Source: Nyssa sinensis
Taxonomy: Eukaryota; Streptophyta; Magnoliopsida; Cornales; Nyssaceae
Direction of reading: 5' to 3'
Assembly (NCBI GenBank): GCA_008638375.1
Contig: CM018043.1
Span: 38,701,396 to 38,765,395 of the forward strand
Length of the DNA stretch: 64,000 nucleotides
Below the pieces are notes generated by a model, which worked only from the letters and a program-made list of their open reading frames with translations, searched no databases and was not told where the DNA came from. Within the stretch, counting starts at the first letter, position 1, and each line of letters starts with the position of its first letter. The position numbers were made by a program, and so were the translations under genes. Below, piece after piece: positions 34,676 to 47,544 of this stretch.

Positions 34676-34950
34676 CCCTTGGCCACTTGCCTTAGGCTAT
34701 GTTTGGCCAACCCCTAGGCGATGTTGGCCAATCACCTTGGGCCATGTTTGGCTACCCTTTGGGACCATGTTTGGTCACTACTTAGGAAAATATTTGACCT
34801 TTACTTAGGCCATATTTGGGCCACCAACCTTGACCATGCTCTGTCATCATTTTAGGCTATGCTAAGCAACCACTTGGACTATGCTTGGTCACCACCTTGA
34901 AGTTGTGTTATAAAAGCACCTAGGCTATGTGTAGCCTACACTTTAAGCCA
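34676..34950 (+). repeat. Degenerate minisatellite, unit about 25-30 bp
   Basis: About nine diverged copies of a unit like 'ttaggctatgtttggccac' run head to tail close to the 3' end of the D LTR. They are preceded by a C-rich 'gccctagccc' stretch (34590-34680). Confidence 0.75.
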
Positions 34951-35073
34951 TTATAAGACATGATCTTGGATATTAACAATTAAAAGCCAATTAAAAATAA
35001 ATATATTAATTTAATTCTTTTATTTTATTATTCTCATTCACACCTCGAGTTTATGAAAATTCAGGGTGTGACA

Positions 35074-35843
35074 ACGTGGTATCAGAGCTTAGGTTTGAAT
35101 ACTTAGGGACCGTGGGTGTTGTTGAACACCATGAGACTCTAGTGGGGTGTTGTTGAACACCATGGGACTCTAGAGGACAGCATGTGACTTAGAATGAACT
35201 GTCGGTGGTATGTGATAGGATCGTGTACATTATGTGGCTATTTATACTTGACGCATCACATGTGTGATTATATGTTAGTTGATGCTATATTATGATGCAT
35301 GGTTACGTGATTTGGTGCAGTAAGGTGCATGATATGGGTAATATGTGTATTGGCAAGACCATATGTGGTAACTTGGTATATGTTTACATACATGATAGAT
35401 TGATATTTGTTTGCCTTCATGATATCATGTAGCATTATGGGAGAATGCCATGAGATGTGGAATGCATTAGATGAGTAGAAGGTGAATTTCTAAACAATAC
35501 TTGTTCATACTATAGGATGCCATCCAAAACATTGGATTGAGGTAGGTGGGTCGAGGGAGAGGGAGAACTTTTGTTCTCAAACCTCTACCAACCCCGGTAG
35601 CCCCAATTGACATGAGATCTAGGATCTAATTCGTTGGAACAGTGGATGGGATTTAGACCTCAGGTTAGTTGGGCTAGTTGAATACTAGCATGACTTGGGC
35701 ATGTATATATTGTATTGCTTAAATGGATTTTTCCTGGCGAAAGACTGTGTTTGAATTGGGTGAAAACTTGTTATTTTTTTATTGTAAACAATGGGTGGAG
35801 GTGGTTGACGTGAGTTTTATGAGTTATGATTAAGCAAGTATGC
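35074..35843 (+). mobile_element. Internal region of D element, part 1 (non-coding)
   Basis: The primer-binding site TGGTATCAGAGC is at 35077-35088, three bases after the LTR. A 30-bp direct duplication around 'gtgttgttgaacaccatg' lies at 35105-35175. An ATG near 35519 is followed by 'ggtgggtcgagg', reminiscent of a degraded gag start, but stops follow at once. No recognisable protein is encoded, so this element is non-autonomous or deleted. The interior continues at 39567-40578 and 50752-50824. Confidence 0.65.
35077..35088 (+). other. Primer-binding site, D element
   Basis: TGGTATCAGAGC, complementary to the 3' end of initiator tRNA-Met, three bases after the LTR terminus GTGACA. Confidence 0.88.
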
Positions 35844-37970
35844 TGTCACGACCCGAAACCCACCCTGTGTGGATTCCCGAATCGCGACCGCCGCCCTTTA
35901 GCCCAGGGGCTTTAGGGCGAGGCTCACATAAGCGACGGAATTGGACAACGGTACGGCCCGTGTTTGTAAAAGCATGAAAAAAATTTTCTTTTCTTTTCTT
36001 ATTTAAATCTTTCGCACATCCGCCCGGTACTGCTGCTCTTCAGAACGGTACACATGATTATACATTTAGAGCATAATAAAAACTCTAAGGACTTATACAT
36101 AATACATATCCAGTTGTCCTTCAGGACTTAATTACATAACAATCTAACATTTACTATGATCAAAAGTGACAAACTATAAATCCATAATACATCCCATGAA
36201 CTGTTAATACAAAAATGACTAACATGTCTTCCCACTACTTCTATGTTAACCCTGTAATAAACTTCTTATGCCCTTCCACAAAATGGGCAAGGCTTTCACT
36301 ATCTTCATCACAAAAATGGGTCAGGATCACTTCTGTTACCTGAAAGGGGGTAAGATAAAAATTCGGGTAAACTAATCTAAGCTTGTGAGTAATTCCAGCA
36401 TTTGTCATGGGGTTTCAATTGGCAGCGGTTTAGCACAAGAGAGTTTATAAAACAATCACTACCAATTGCTCGTAAACTTCGAACACAGAATATATGCATT
36501 CTTTAAAACAGATAGCTTTGAAACATTTAAAGTATTCAAGCTAAACATGTACTTCTTCAAATAGAGTATATGAACTTCGAAACATGTAAATATGCATAGT
36601 GAAAATGAGGGTAAACCTACTTCCATTTTCAACATAACATCTTATCACTTTCATTAGTGGAATCCATTTCGAACCAGACTCCCATTTTACTTTTCGTGGA
36701 GATATCTCAAGCCTGGGGGATTAGATCCTGATACATGGCATTTATTCATGTCGTGGTTGAGTTCTGAAGAAACCCGACAAAATCCGTGGTGTTTATGCAC
36801 AGTTTATCTTGCATTTCCAGTGGCAACAAAAGGTATAAAACACTTACAAATAGATGTTATTTAAAAGCATTAAAACATGGCCTCCTTGTAGTTGCATTCA
36901 AATACATTTAACACATGACTTCTTCAAATAGATGCTTTTGTGAGCATTTAAAACATAATGTTCATGACTTCATGATAGAATCTTCAAATACTTGAAATGT
37001 GCAAATTCAGAATACTTTTAAGGGATTTGGCATTTTAACTTATACATGCTTAAACATATTTTAAGAAAAACTGTAGTAGAAACCATTCACTGAGCATGTC
37101 ACAATAGGGTTTATAAGAACAAAATATTTTAAAATAGGAAACATGTAATACTGAATTTGATATTCAAATACTTCAGATATTTTGAACTTAAAACTTTTTC
37201 AAATCCATGGAGTTAAATCTCCACATCAAATACAGGGTTACTCACCTCTGTCCTTTAGGGTTAATACCAAAAATGCACTTTCCACTTCCCTTGTAGTTCC
37301 TAAGAATAATTCATGAATAGTCTCATTAACTTCACATTCACTGCAGTATCACCTATTAATGCTTCTTAACTTATGCGTAGGTCATATTAAATCCTAAACG
37401 ATTTATGAACAGTCAATAAATTTCATATGTACTTAATTTAACTCGAAATCTTAACCTATGACACAATTTGATGTTTTAGGAATTAAATTTCGTTTCAATT
37501 TATACTCTTCTGGTAGCTCCATTATTTTTAAGTTTGATTTATTTACTTCACCTGTTTATGTGTCGTGTCTCTCCGTACCTTATTTTAAAATGTGGAGCTC
37601 ACTATTGAGCCCAAAACGTCGAAAAACGTTTCAGTCTAAAGTTACATGAATTTATGCTATTCATCAAATTTTATATCTCTTTATTATAAGTACCTCTTTT
37701 GGTCAAATAGACTCTACCATTGAGTCCGAAACGTCGAAGAAAGTCAATTTAGACCCTCTCGAACTTCCATTTGGCTTTAGGGGCACTAGGGGCAATTTGG
37801 TCATTTTACATTTCTACGTGTCTTTATTTTTTGGGGTCCTGTCTCGCGACATGGACCACACTATTGGTCTCAGAATGTCCAAAATAGTTAAAATACACTA
37901 ATAACTTGTTCAATTTGGACATCGGACCATTTCGTCATTATTTAATTTAATTTATTTAATATAATTTATG

Positions 37971-37975
<5 letters not shown>

Positions 37976-38014
<39 letters not shown>
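37976..38014. repeat. AT microsatellite in C LTR
   Basis: An uninterrupted (AT)n run of about 39 bp. Confidence 0.9.
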
Positions 38015-38018
<4 letters not shown>

Positions 38019-38047
38019 GGGGTTTAGTGGACACGGGATTGTCCTGT

Positions 38048-38100
38048 CTAAGTGGGTTAAGTGTCTTGGTTTATTTGGAAGGTGCAGGGTTAGATTCTCA
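38048..38100 (+). promoter_or_regulatory. tRNA-like module antisense to C LTR
   Basis: 'ctaagtgggttaagtg' (A-box like), then 'gcagggttagattctc' (B-box like) about 37 bp later. It is weaker than the B-family modules but has the same orientation relative to its LTR. Confidence 0.3.
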
Positions 38101-39097
38101 AGGGCTACGGACCCTTTTATTTTTTTTGATTTTCATCAGGCCAAACAACAGATAAGGCTTAAGAATCCGGATAGGCTATCTTATCCTTATAAGGGATATC
38201 AAATTAGGCCCAAAACCCCGTAACCAAATAGGCCCACTTAGGGTTTATGTTTAAAACAGTTCTAATTTAAACAACGCGGTATCGGTTTTACTTAAGGCCA
38301 AACGACGTCGCACCCTAGTCACTGTTCATCATCACCCTCGTTTTTCAAGCGAGGGTCCGGTAGGGTTCCGTCTCCTTCTCCGACGACGGCGACGGTGACC
38401 ATTTTTTGACCATTTTTCAATTTATTTTCAATGTGGTCTTCTTCCACTTTTCATGAGGATTACATATCTAACCTTTGTTTTTCATTTAGGCCATTAACTC
38501 TTTATGAATCAAGCAAAAACAGTGGCTCCGGCCAACTAATCTTTTGAAATTTCGTGCCTATCTACTCACTGTTTTCACTTCTTTTCTTTACAAATCTTCT
38601 TTTTCACTATAGAGGATGAGTTCCTCATTATAAAATCAAGGTTTTAATCATACTTCACTTGTAACTGATTTGTTCTCGTTCAATTCTCAACATTTTTCCC
38701 TAATTCTTTTTGTAAACTTTTACATTTTTCATGCTCTTCTAGGCTATCTATTTAAATCTAGCATTCATGCTTGAATTTTCATAAAATTGAAACCAAATTT
38801 CTTTTGCCCGTTTGAAGTTACTCTCGGTTTCTCTTTTGTTCTCACTTCCTCCACTTCTGAATCCCTTCCCTTCTCTCCCTTCTAATGCCTTTCTTCCTTT
38901 TCTTCTAATTTCCCTTCAGCATGCAGTGCATGAACTTGCTTTTAAGCAAGTTCCATTGCCCTCTCTCTCTCTTCTCATTTCTCTTTCTTTATCCTTTCAC
39001 CGCCCCTTTCATTGACCTTTTTACTTTTCTAATTACTTCTCATTTTTCTTCTTTTCAGAAATGCAGCCTTGCATTAATGGTGGGTTGATATTTGTAT

Positions 39098-39135
<38 letters not shown>

Positions 39136-39566
39136 GTATACACTTTACAGCACACAACACACACTTGCACACTTTGGTGTGTGCTGCCGACACTCACACA
39201 CATCCTTCCACAATTCTGCACACACACACATGCTTTTGTATTTATTCATATGTATTTATATATATATATGTATATATATATTTGTTCATATGTATATTTG
39301 TATATACATATATGTATTAATGTATATACATTCGGCTATACACACACAATACACACTTAATATGTGTATTTGCATGTGTTAATATACACATAAAATTTAT
39401 ATGCATATTACTATATACTTGTGTCACATAGCATGAATATGTTTTGGAATATACATATTTGTATATTTCCCGACCCTCGGTCCTTTCTTGTAGTAAGTTC
39501 TGGAATATCATTTATGTTATCGTAAAACGTGTCATTAGGTTTGGTATTTCAGGTCGGGGTATTACA

Positions 39567-40578
39567 TATGCCTACAGGATATGTTAGGTTATCAAGTGAT
39601 GGTTAATGATCTCTTGTCTTAGGAGAATTGTATAAACATGAATAGTTTGAAAAATATTATTGTGGATTAATCCATGTTATGATGTAATAGAATTTTGATT
39701 TTGTGCTTAGGATGAATATTAATAAGTTCAAGTGATGTGAATCTGAAAGTTAGGGGTTATAATGATTTTTTTATTGAATTGGAATATGTTATCTTGTGGA
39801 GGACTATGGAGGTAACCTAGAAATGAATACTATTGTCTTACCTAGTCCTATAAGATGGTCGATACTAGTTGTGATAAGAATAATGGATTGATTAAATGAA
39901 CTTATGAATATAAGCCTTGTGAAAATAATGAATTGCATAAAATAGGCCAAATTGAGGTATGAATTATGAACCTAGTTCTAGCTTAGTTTATAAGATTGAT
40001 TCCAAAATTATGATTGAATAAACGGTAAATATTAATTGTTATTTTGGAGAAAATTGTGTATCAGGTTAAGAGTTGGATGATACAAATTTTTGAATATGAA
40101 TCTTGTGTTTAATATGTGAATTGTGTGAATATACTTAGAGTGAAAATATTGTGGTTGAGGCACTAAAAAAAAAAAAAATTGGGGGTATGTACAAACATGA
40201 GATGTGTATTGCAATATGAGAACTTGGATTGTTATCTAACTTATGAGTGAATGGTGATTTTCACTTGTCATTTTAAAAATATATGGGTAAAAAGTTATGA
40301 ATTAATTTGATTGATTTGGATAAATTTATAAATGGTCGCATTGTCTAGACCTAGATAATAAATATTATACTTGGGAGATTTTTTATTTTATTTAGGGGCT
40401 TGTGATGATTTCCTTGTTCCACCATTATATGATTCACCAAGTTGGGGTAGCCAGATTTTGTGAATCTTAGAAATGATGGTAGTGAGGTAGTATCGGTAGT
40501 GTTACCACCAGTTGTATGTGAGTTTCGGATATCTTTCTAGAATACTTACTTGATTTGGTTTAATCATAATGCATGTAG
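39567..40578 (+). mobile_element. Internal region of D element, part 2 (non-coding)
   Basis: AT-rich sequence between the solo C LTR and the young A element. I see no protein-coding frame and no repeats except a short A-run near 40167. It includes the TATGC duplication at its left and TGTAG (40574-40578) at its right. Confidence 0.5.
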
Positions 40579-43500
40579 TGTAATATCCCAACCCGGGATA
40601 TAGTGTGTACACCGGGCTGGACCGGGCTATAAAATGAAATCCCGAATTATGAGCCGTTATATGACATAAAAAAAAAGGGGGGATGCGTAATAGACTGTAT
40701 TGTTCAATTACGATGCATAGGTACGAGAGGCAAACAGTCACGGGTGTCCGGCTGCTGTTACACCGGAAGCCGAGTTTATTGAAAAACGTGCAAGTGAATG
40801 TCGACGCATAAATTTTTAAAGTAAATCCAAATGATTATGAATATCATATATATATATATATACAGTTGGATGACATATATATATATATATTATAATACAA
40901 TATAATTAAATACAAAGAAATAAAATGGAAAGAAAGGAATTGCATGTGGGTCATGTGTGAGGTGTCTTGTGTGCATGAGTGTGCTGCCACCGCGGCTACA
41001 AGTGGCAAGGGCCACCGACTGGGGGATCGGTTAAAGGGAATGAAGAAAGAGATTGGAAGAGAGAGAGATAAGGTAGAGAGAAAAGAGGCGGTGAGTGTTT
41101 TGTATATATATATGTATACGGGTTTGAGAGATGAGAGGTTAGAAAAGGAAAGAAGGGTCAGGAACTGAAGGGGAGAAGAAGGGAGAGAGATTGGTTCAGA
41201 AACTGAAAGGTGGGAGAGTCACAGTGAGCTCAAAATCCGAAACCCAGGTAACTGATTTCAGTTCTGTTATTTCGATTTAAAGCATAAAGCTTAGATATAA
41301 TTGTGGGGTCTGAACAAGCATGAAATATAGAAATTATTGCAAAAAGAATGAAGCTAAATGGTGTAGAAACCATAGAGAAAATTTGAATTGCAGGTTCGGG
41401 AGGATAATCGGGTTCCATGAACTTTATGTTTAAAAACTTGTTTTGAGTTGCTAGAAATGACCTACACAAGTGTAGAAACACACTAGAAACATTTTTGAGC
41501 CAAAACCGTGATTTAAACGCCATGAAATGGAAGAATCCACATGGCCGAAAAATCGGCCGAAAATGTTAAACCCCTATTTCGTGATGATGGGGAGGGCTTT
41601 AGGGCAAGTCGAGGCTAGGGTCGAGATCCTTGGAGGGAAAGGAATGGAATGGCATTGAAAACGGCTTAAAAAATGATTAAAAATGAGTCACCGTCGCCGG
41701 AGAGGACGACAGTGTACGCCGGAAACCTACCGGAGACGTGGGGAAGAAGATCGGAAAAGCGTGGGTCTATTCGGGGACGGATCCGGGTTGGATCGGGTCG
41801 GTACCCGACCGGAAATAAAAACGGTACCAACACTGTGTCGTTTTGAATGTAAAATTAAAATCAATTGGGCTGTTTGGTTGCAGAGACAATAAATAGAGAT
41901 GGGGTCTAGGGGTTAACCGAACCATGGATAGGGATAGGAAATTGGGTTATTGTATTCCGGTTCTTGAAGGAAACTGAACCATTTGGTTCAGGAGAAAGGC
42001 TGACCGGTTTAGGGTTTTGGGGTCTGAACCAACTGGTTCAGACCGCAGCTTATGGAATTTATGAACCGGCCCCAAATGTTTTGAAAAATTCCACTAAGGC
42101 CCAACAGAAAAATGTTAATTTTACAAAAATGCCCCTGACTCAAAAGTGGGTCAAACGAGGTCCAAATAGGGCAAATGAATAGTCAATTTTTATTATCTCG
42201 CATGCTCTGAGTCCAATGGTGAGGTCCGTTTCACGAGACGGAGTCCCGAAAAGTTATGACTTGTAAAAATGACCAAAATACCCCTGCTCATAGGTGAGTC
42301 AAATGGACTCCGATTGAATTAAATAATTAGTGAATTTTTATTATTCTGAACCTTCCGAATCTATTGGAAATGTCCAAATTATGAAAAGAGGTTCCGAGAA
42401 CAACGGACATATAGAAGTCTAAATAAGTATTAGAAATACTGATCATAGCAAGGCATAGAGTTTGGTGAATAGAAATTATTCTGAAACGTATTTACTGATA
42501 TATAGGGAACTCAACGGGGAAAAGGCAAACCTACAGGAGACTGATTTAGCAACGCATTAGAGGTAAGTAGATACCCTTTCTCTTCCATGTGGTGTTATCA
42601 AGCCAAGTTCATTCTTTTACTGCCAAACTTGTATTCCTGAGCGTATCTGATGTTATTGTCTCCACAATGTGATATTGTTCTATCTGGTGGACATTGATTT
42701 ATTGTTGTACCATCGTTATCATGTTGAACCGTACTTTCAAATGCCTATTGTTATGTTTCCATTGAATTGATGATATTCCATTTTATATACTCTTATGGAA
42801 TCATTTATGATCATGAAATGTTTATGTATACAGGATTTGTGCTCAGTCACAATATCCATCCGATGCTTTTAAATACACTGAAGACCTTCGGGTCGAGTCC
42901 GTGAATGGACATATGGCCATACACTGGAATGCACTGAAGGGGGTAAACCGGGCCCCCAAGGACCGAGGGCATATCAAGCCCTGACACAGAACAAAAGCAT
43001 CTCTTATACGATTGCTCAACTAAAATTGTTGAGTTACATTGTTCTTGTGATTATCTTGTATTGCGAGATATTCCTTTATTGATTTATTATGATCAATTAT
43101 AATGGCAGTACTTTCTTGTTATTATATTATCGTTGAGAATTCCAGAACATTGTTATGCCATTCCTACTGATTACACATTGTGATCCTACTGTTCATTTGC
43201 CACTGTTCACATGTTAAGAGTTTCATGTTGATGTTATGTCCCTTACTCCTAATGGTACATTGTGTTCTATTGTTTATTGGCCTTTATGGCAACTGTTCCC
43301 ATTGGCTATTATAGCATCTTATTTTTATGATTGGCTATCTTATTCTTATTCTTGGATTCATATTCTTTTATGATCCTCGATACCAGTGTCGGAGATCTGT
43401 ATTTACTTGCTGGGCTCTTGTAGCTCATTCCACCCTCCTCACCCCCATTTCAGGTACTGATGCCGCGAGACCCCGGTAGGAGTTTAAAGACATAGAAGGA

Positions 43501-43781
43501 CATTTGAGGAAATGCATCAGTTTATGTTTTAGTTCTCCCATGTATTCACCACCCTCGGGTGCTGGTCATGTTTGGTTCTTATTTTGTTTATGTAGAACCA
43601 TATTATGTATTGTAAAGACTTTCACTAACATTGTGTATTGAAAAGACTTCCGCTGTTATTGTTTTGAGGTTTTAGTACTTTGCACATTAGTACTATGATA
43701 CAGGAATGGAAAAAGTAGGGACGGCCTTCGGGTCGGCCCCGCGACACGAGATCCGCATAGGGTGGGTTTCGGGTCGTGACA
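40579..43781 (+). repeat. 5' LTR of the young A element
   Basis: TGTAATATCCC to GGGTCGTGACA. It includes TA repeats (about 40848 and 40878), GA-rich and TATA blocks (41060-41115), a leader donor 'acccaggtaact' (about 41247), iterons near 42210 and 42350, an exon-like block 42506-42562 (TATAG|G to AG|GTAAGT), and the GGGCTCTTGTAGCTC block with TTTCAG (43401-43453). Confidence 0.95.
41060..41250 (+). promoter_or_regulatory. Putative promoter and leader donor, young A element 5' LTR
   Basis: GA-rich sequence, a TATATATATATG stretch (about 41102-41113), more GA-rich sequence, and a donor 'cccaggtaact' at about 41247. It is repeated identically in the 3' LTR about 6.97 kb downstream. Inferred only from the arrangement. 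Confidence 0.35.
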
Positions 43782-43784
43782 GCT

Positions 43785-43796
43785 TGGTATCAGAGC
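43785..43796 (+). other. Primer-binding site, young A element
   Basis: TGGTATCAGAGC, three bases after the LTR end GTGACA; initiator tRNA-Met type. Confidence 0.93.
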
Positions 43797-46700
43797 TATA
43801 GGTTCAATTGTGAGTCATGGGAGATAGGACTAGAAATAGAATGAATAGATGTAACTGACCTTCCTTATATAGAGTTCATACGATCCTTGATCATTCTCTT
43901 ATTGATTGATTTGACAATTTACGGGTTATCTTTACTGGTTATCTTTATAGACATGGTTATCACAAGGAATACATCGATAGTTATGAAATACATAGATCAC
44001 ATAGAGTTAGAATCAATAGATAGAATTGAAGTCTCTATGATATAGATTTCATGTGAACATTGATTGTTATTTTGAGCATTGATGGTTATCTTATAGACAA
44101 GGTTCACAAAAAGGAATATCTCAGTAGATTATATTGACTCGATTAGACCATAGACGAGTAGACTTTTGTGGACATACTTATCTAACACTTATGGTTTAGA
44201 GCAATGGTGTATACTAGGAATATTGGGATAGGCAAGGCTCAATTAGACTGAATTGAGCGCCTTATAGAAGAGATTCTCAAATCTCTGCCTCAAGCTCACC
44301 CCAACAGACAACTATGGACATTGAAATAGTGGCACTGTTAAGGATCACCCCGCAGGGTGAACAAGAAACTGTCCTCGGAAAGCTAAGGCTACGACCAGTG
44401 CCACACCTACGTCACCAGTCTTGTTGGTGTCAAGGAAAGATTAAACTACTACCCAGATAGCCACAGGTACCCTTCCAGTTATTTCTAACCTGTTTAGATC
44501 TTAAGAGATCCTTACACACTTGATTGTGTTTCCATGTAATTGCCGAACTGAACTTAGTAATTGAACATGGGATGATTGATTTACTGATTCTATTACATCT
44601 GGAAGGTTATTATTGGAGAACGTTAGACAGAGAAACACGAGAACTTTGATGGTTACCTTGAGGATTATTGTTTAGAAATATTGAGCATAGAACAAAAGAT
44701 ACGGAGCAAAATCACGAATATTATCAACAAGTGACCTATACTTGGAAGTTAGGTCTAGTGATGTAGAAGAAATCGAGACTGAAGATTAGGAGTGAATATA
44801 AATTATGAAAATGGATAATTGTGATTGTAAACGGTTAAAAGAGAAAATGTGGAAAATTGACAGTCACTGATGTGCTATCAGGACCTCTGTTACCGGTGAG
44901 GAACGACCGCCTTATCATGTAACTAGGGTAACTGAGAAACACACAGTGCTACCTTACCCAATCTGGATACTACGAATCCTTTATGATACTGTTAGAACGA
45001 CGTATACCCCAGAGGACTTGAGGATTAGAATGCTACAATATCACGACATCTATCCTACCAAACCTAGTGATGCTAGGAAACGATTGGAGCATTAAGTCAA
45101 ATTCTTAAGCTCACTGGTATCAAAAAGATTTGGTGTTGAAACAGTTTTGTAATAGTGGTTCATAGGAGATGAGATTGATACACCGGTATTACTAATGCCA
45201 AATAGAGTAAATCCTAACATGATAGATAGACTTGTATATGAATTCTGACCATTGATCTTTTACAGCGAATTGAGAGATGATTAGGCTACTGTACCAGTAG
45301 TCGTAGGTATTATTTATAGTTGTTTCCAAATGCTCAATATTGTTAAATATTACTCTACATACTGATTTATAATTTCAACATTTACTGCTAGCCGAACATA
45401 GAAACAGAACTCTGAGGTTATATGTTAACTGTTCAGGGATGATGATTGATGATAGATGTTATGCATGAAATAAGTAGAGTATGTAACATAGATATACGAG
45501 TGTTAGATTGACATATTATTCACTTGTAAAATTAAAAGACATTGATGAGCCAAGTGATTGCATAATTAATAAATTTCAGGGAACAATGATAGAATAAATG
45601 TAAGATTTATAATCTTTAGAATGAATTACATACTGTTATAGATAGGAATGATTACTGGATAGACGAGATTGAATAAATGTCAACTCTTGAAAGAGTCATT
45701 ATTATTAAATACTATACACTGGGGGAATCATTAGAAATGAACAATATACATAGAATATAGGAGGTACAGATCATAAGTGTATAGTTTAACTGATCCAAGA
45801 AAGAACTTGGTGTATTGAAACACATTAAATGAATTGGGGCTATCCAAAGACAAAAGCAAGATAAGATATTAAAAGTCAACTAGTCTTGGAAAACGACTAC
45901 ATATTAAAATGAAAATTGATGATTATTGACTAGTGACCCTTAAGGATAGTAGTGTACTTAAGGATAAGTGATGAAAATTCTTGAGATTTGACATTGAAAA
46001 TACTGAAGGAGGTTTCGATAACTGATATAGACAGATAAGTGAAACATGAGTAGGAAATAGTAGTCATACTTAAAAGAAATTGGAAGGAATCATAGCAATA
46101 ATGAAATAAATAATCCGTAATGATTATTTTGTCTTATGAAGGTACATAATGAATATCCATTGGATTACAATTTGATGATTGTTATATATGTAAGGGAACT
46201 TAATGGGGGTAAGTACAGGGGAATTAATATTCTAAATAAATTGATGACGTACCGGGAAATATGAAGAGTCTTGAGTAAAATATAGATAAATCAACGAGGT
46301 TTCAATGGGAGATAACAGTTAAACTTGGAAGGAATCATAGTAATATTGGATCTAGAAATCCTTGAGATTGTTCTATCTTATGGAAACATGTACTGGATAT
46401 TTATTAAGTTATGGTTAATGATTGTTCTATACTGAGGGAGCCTTAAGAATTAAATTACTATATCTGGTCTATAGACTTGATGTTTATGGTTGGACGGTCA
46501 ATCTATATTACGAGAGTTATTGAGAATTGAAATTCTAATTACGGATTAGGAACTTGTTGATTTTTTTTTTTATACAGTGAAAATCTGTGAGAATTAAATT
46601 ATGTTTCATAATAAACGAGGGAAACGATTAGTGCTCATTGAGGGGTAGAATGTAATATAAAATTGGAAACATGACGCTTTGAAAAATAGTGAATCTGACA

Positions 46701-47530
46701 GTAATATCTAAATGAAATGAAAATACCTTGAAAAGGTAATAAATTAACTGTGATATCTAGACAGAGGAATGACACCTTGAAAGATGATACAGGTGATGAG
46801 TAACAGTTAATCAAAATACATTATTGGAAAACGATACTTTTAGGGTTACTTATGATTGGTCTATCTTCTATGTTATGTTACACATTTAATGTGTTCCCAT
46901 ATGTTACTAACTGAATGTAGAAAATGAACGCCTGGACTATTGACTCATTGCTTACGTGACCGTCAAGAGAACTATCATTGAAACATGTTAGATACAGGAC
47001 ATGTGAAATATGGACTAGGGATACAAATACTCTTACATAGCTGACTTGAGGTTAAGGAACGATTAGTAGAATAACAGATTGATTGTAGAGGAAATGATAC
47101 ATAGAAGTCGATGTGAACCCTATGAGTTCCACATAATATCATTTCAAGTGATATATATACCCTAGATATATTAGTAGACTGAATGGATAGAGTTTTGTCA
47201 AGCTACGTTTAGAAATTTTAAAATTTCCTTCATCAAAAGATATCTTAAATTACAGAAACCGAAAAGAATCATAGGAAGGAAATTGTGTTTCATGGGAAGA
47301 TTTCGAAGCATACGGGGAATTATAAAGAGGGTAGTACAGTTACAGATGTGACAGTAAAACTTGATTTGATGTGACTGTAAAACTTGATCTAACGTGATAG
47401 TAAAACTTGATTCTCAACAGAAAATCTTTATTTAGTTAATGTAACAGCCTATTTAAGTTATATTGTGATGTTAGAGGAACCACGAAAACCACCGAGTTAG
47501 AATCGTTAAGTTTGGGGACAAACTTATTTT

Positions 47531-47544
47531 TAAGGGGGTAAGAA
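47531..47544 (+). other. Polypurine tract, young A element
   Basis: 'taagggggtaagaa' abuts the 3' LTR start. The coding A element has the same tract inverted at 61803-61816. Confidence 0.85.

Larger units (their letters stand above)
31459..35073 (+). mobile_element. Family D LTR, 5' end truncated
   Basis: It ends 'cagggtgtgaca' at 35073 and is followed directly by a primer-binding site, so it is the 5' LTR of a plus-strand element. At least 3.6 kb is present. The left part matches the remnant at 1491-3029 in inverse. It has a TA run then a long GA run (31693-31735), a leader donor 'ggaggtaagaaa' (about 31883), a 146-bp tandem duplication, and a minisatellite near the 3' end. The only open frames are short and unconserved. 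Confidence 0.8.
35844..39566 (-). mobile_element. Solo LTR, family C (3723 bp), TSD TATGC
   Basis: It begins 'tgtcacgacccgaaaccc' and ends 'ggtcggggtattaca'. TATGC flanks it at 35839-35843 and 39567-39571. It has a different 3' region from A ('gaatcgcgaccgccgccc') but the same module order: a TTTCAG|GT block (about 36340), a short exon-like block (about 37250-37300) ending AG|GTGAGT, 'ccattgagtccg' iterons (37600-37880), a tRNA-like block (38048-38100), and TA repeats. There is no coding region. Confidence 0.92.
43782..47544 (+). other. Non-coding interior of the young A element
   Basis: About 3.76 kb, AT-rich, with stop codons in all frames. A short gag-start-like frame at 44204 ('MVYTRNIGIGKAQLD', then TGA, then 'IERLIEEILKSLPQAHP') suggests descent from a coding element. 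The 3' end, from about 47505, matches the 3' end of the coding A element at 61803-61840 in inverse ('aagtttggggacaaactta'). Possible packaging or dimerisation signals cannot be identified by eye. Confidence 0.7.

Noticed and set aside
34510..34695. 61-residue Cys/Pro-rich frame
   Set aside because: It falls in the C-rich lead-in to the D LTR minisatellite. No homologous frame in the other D copy.
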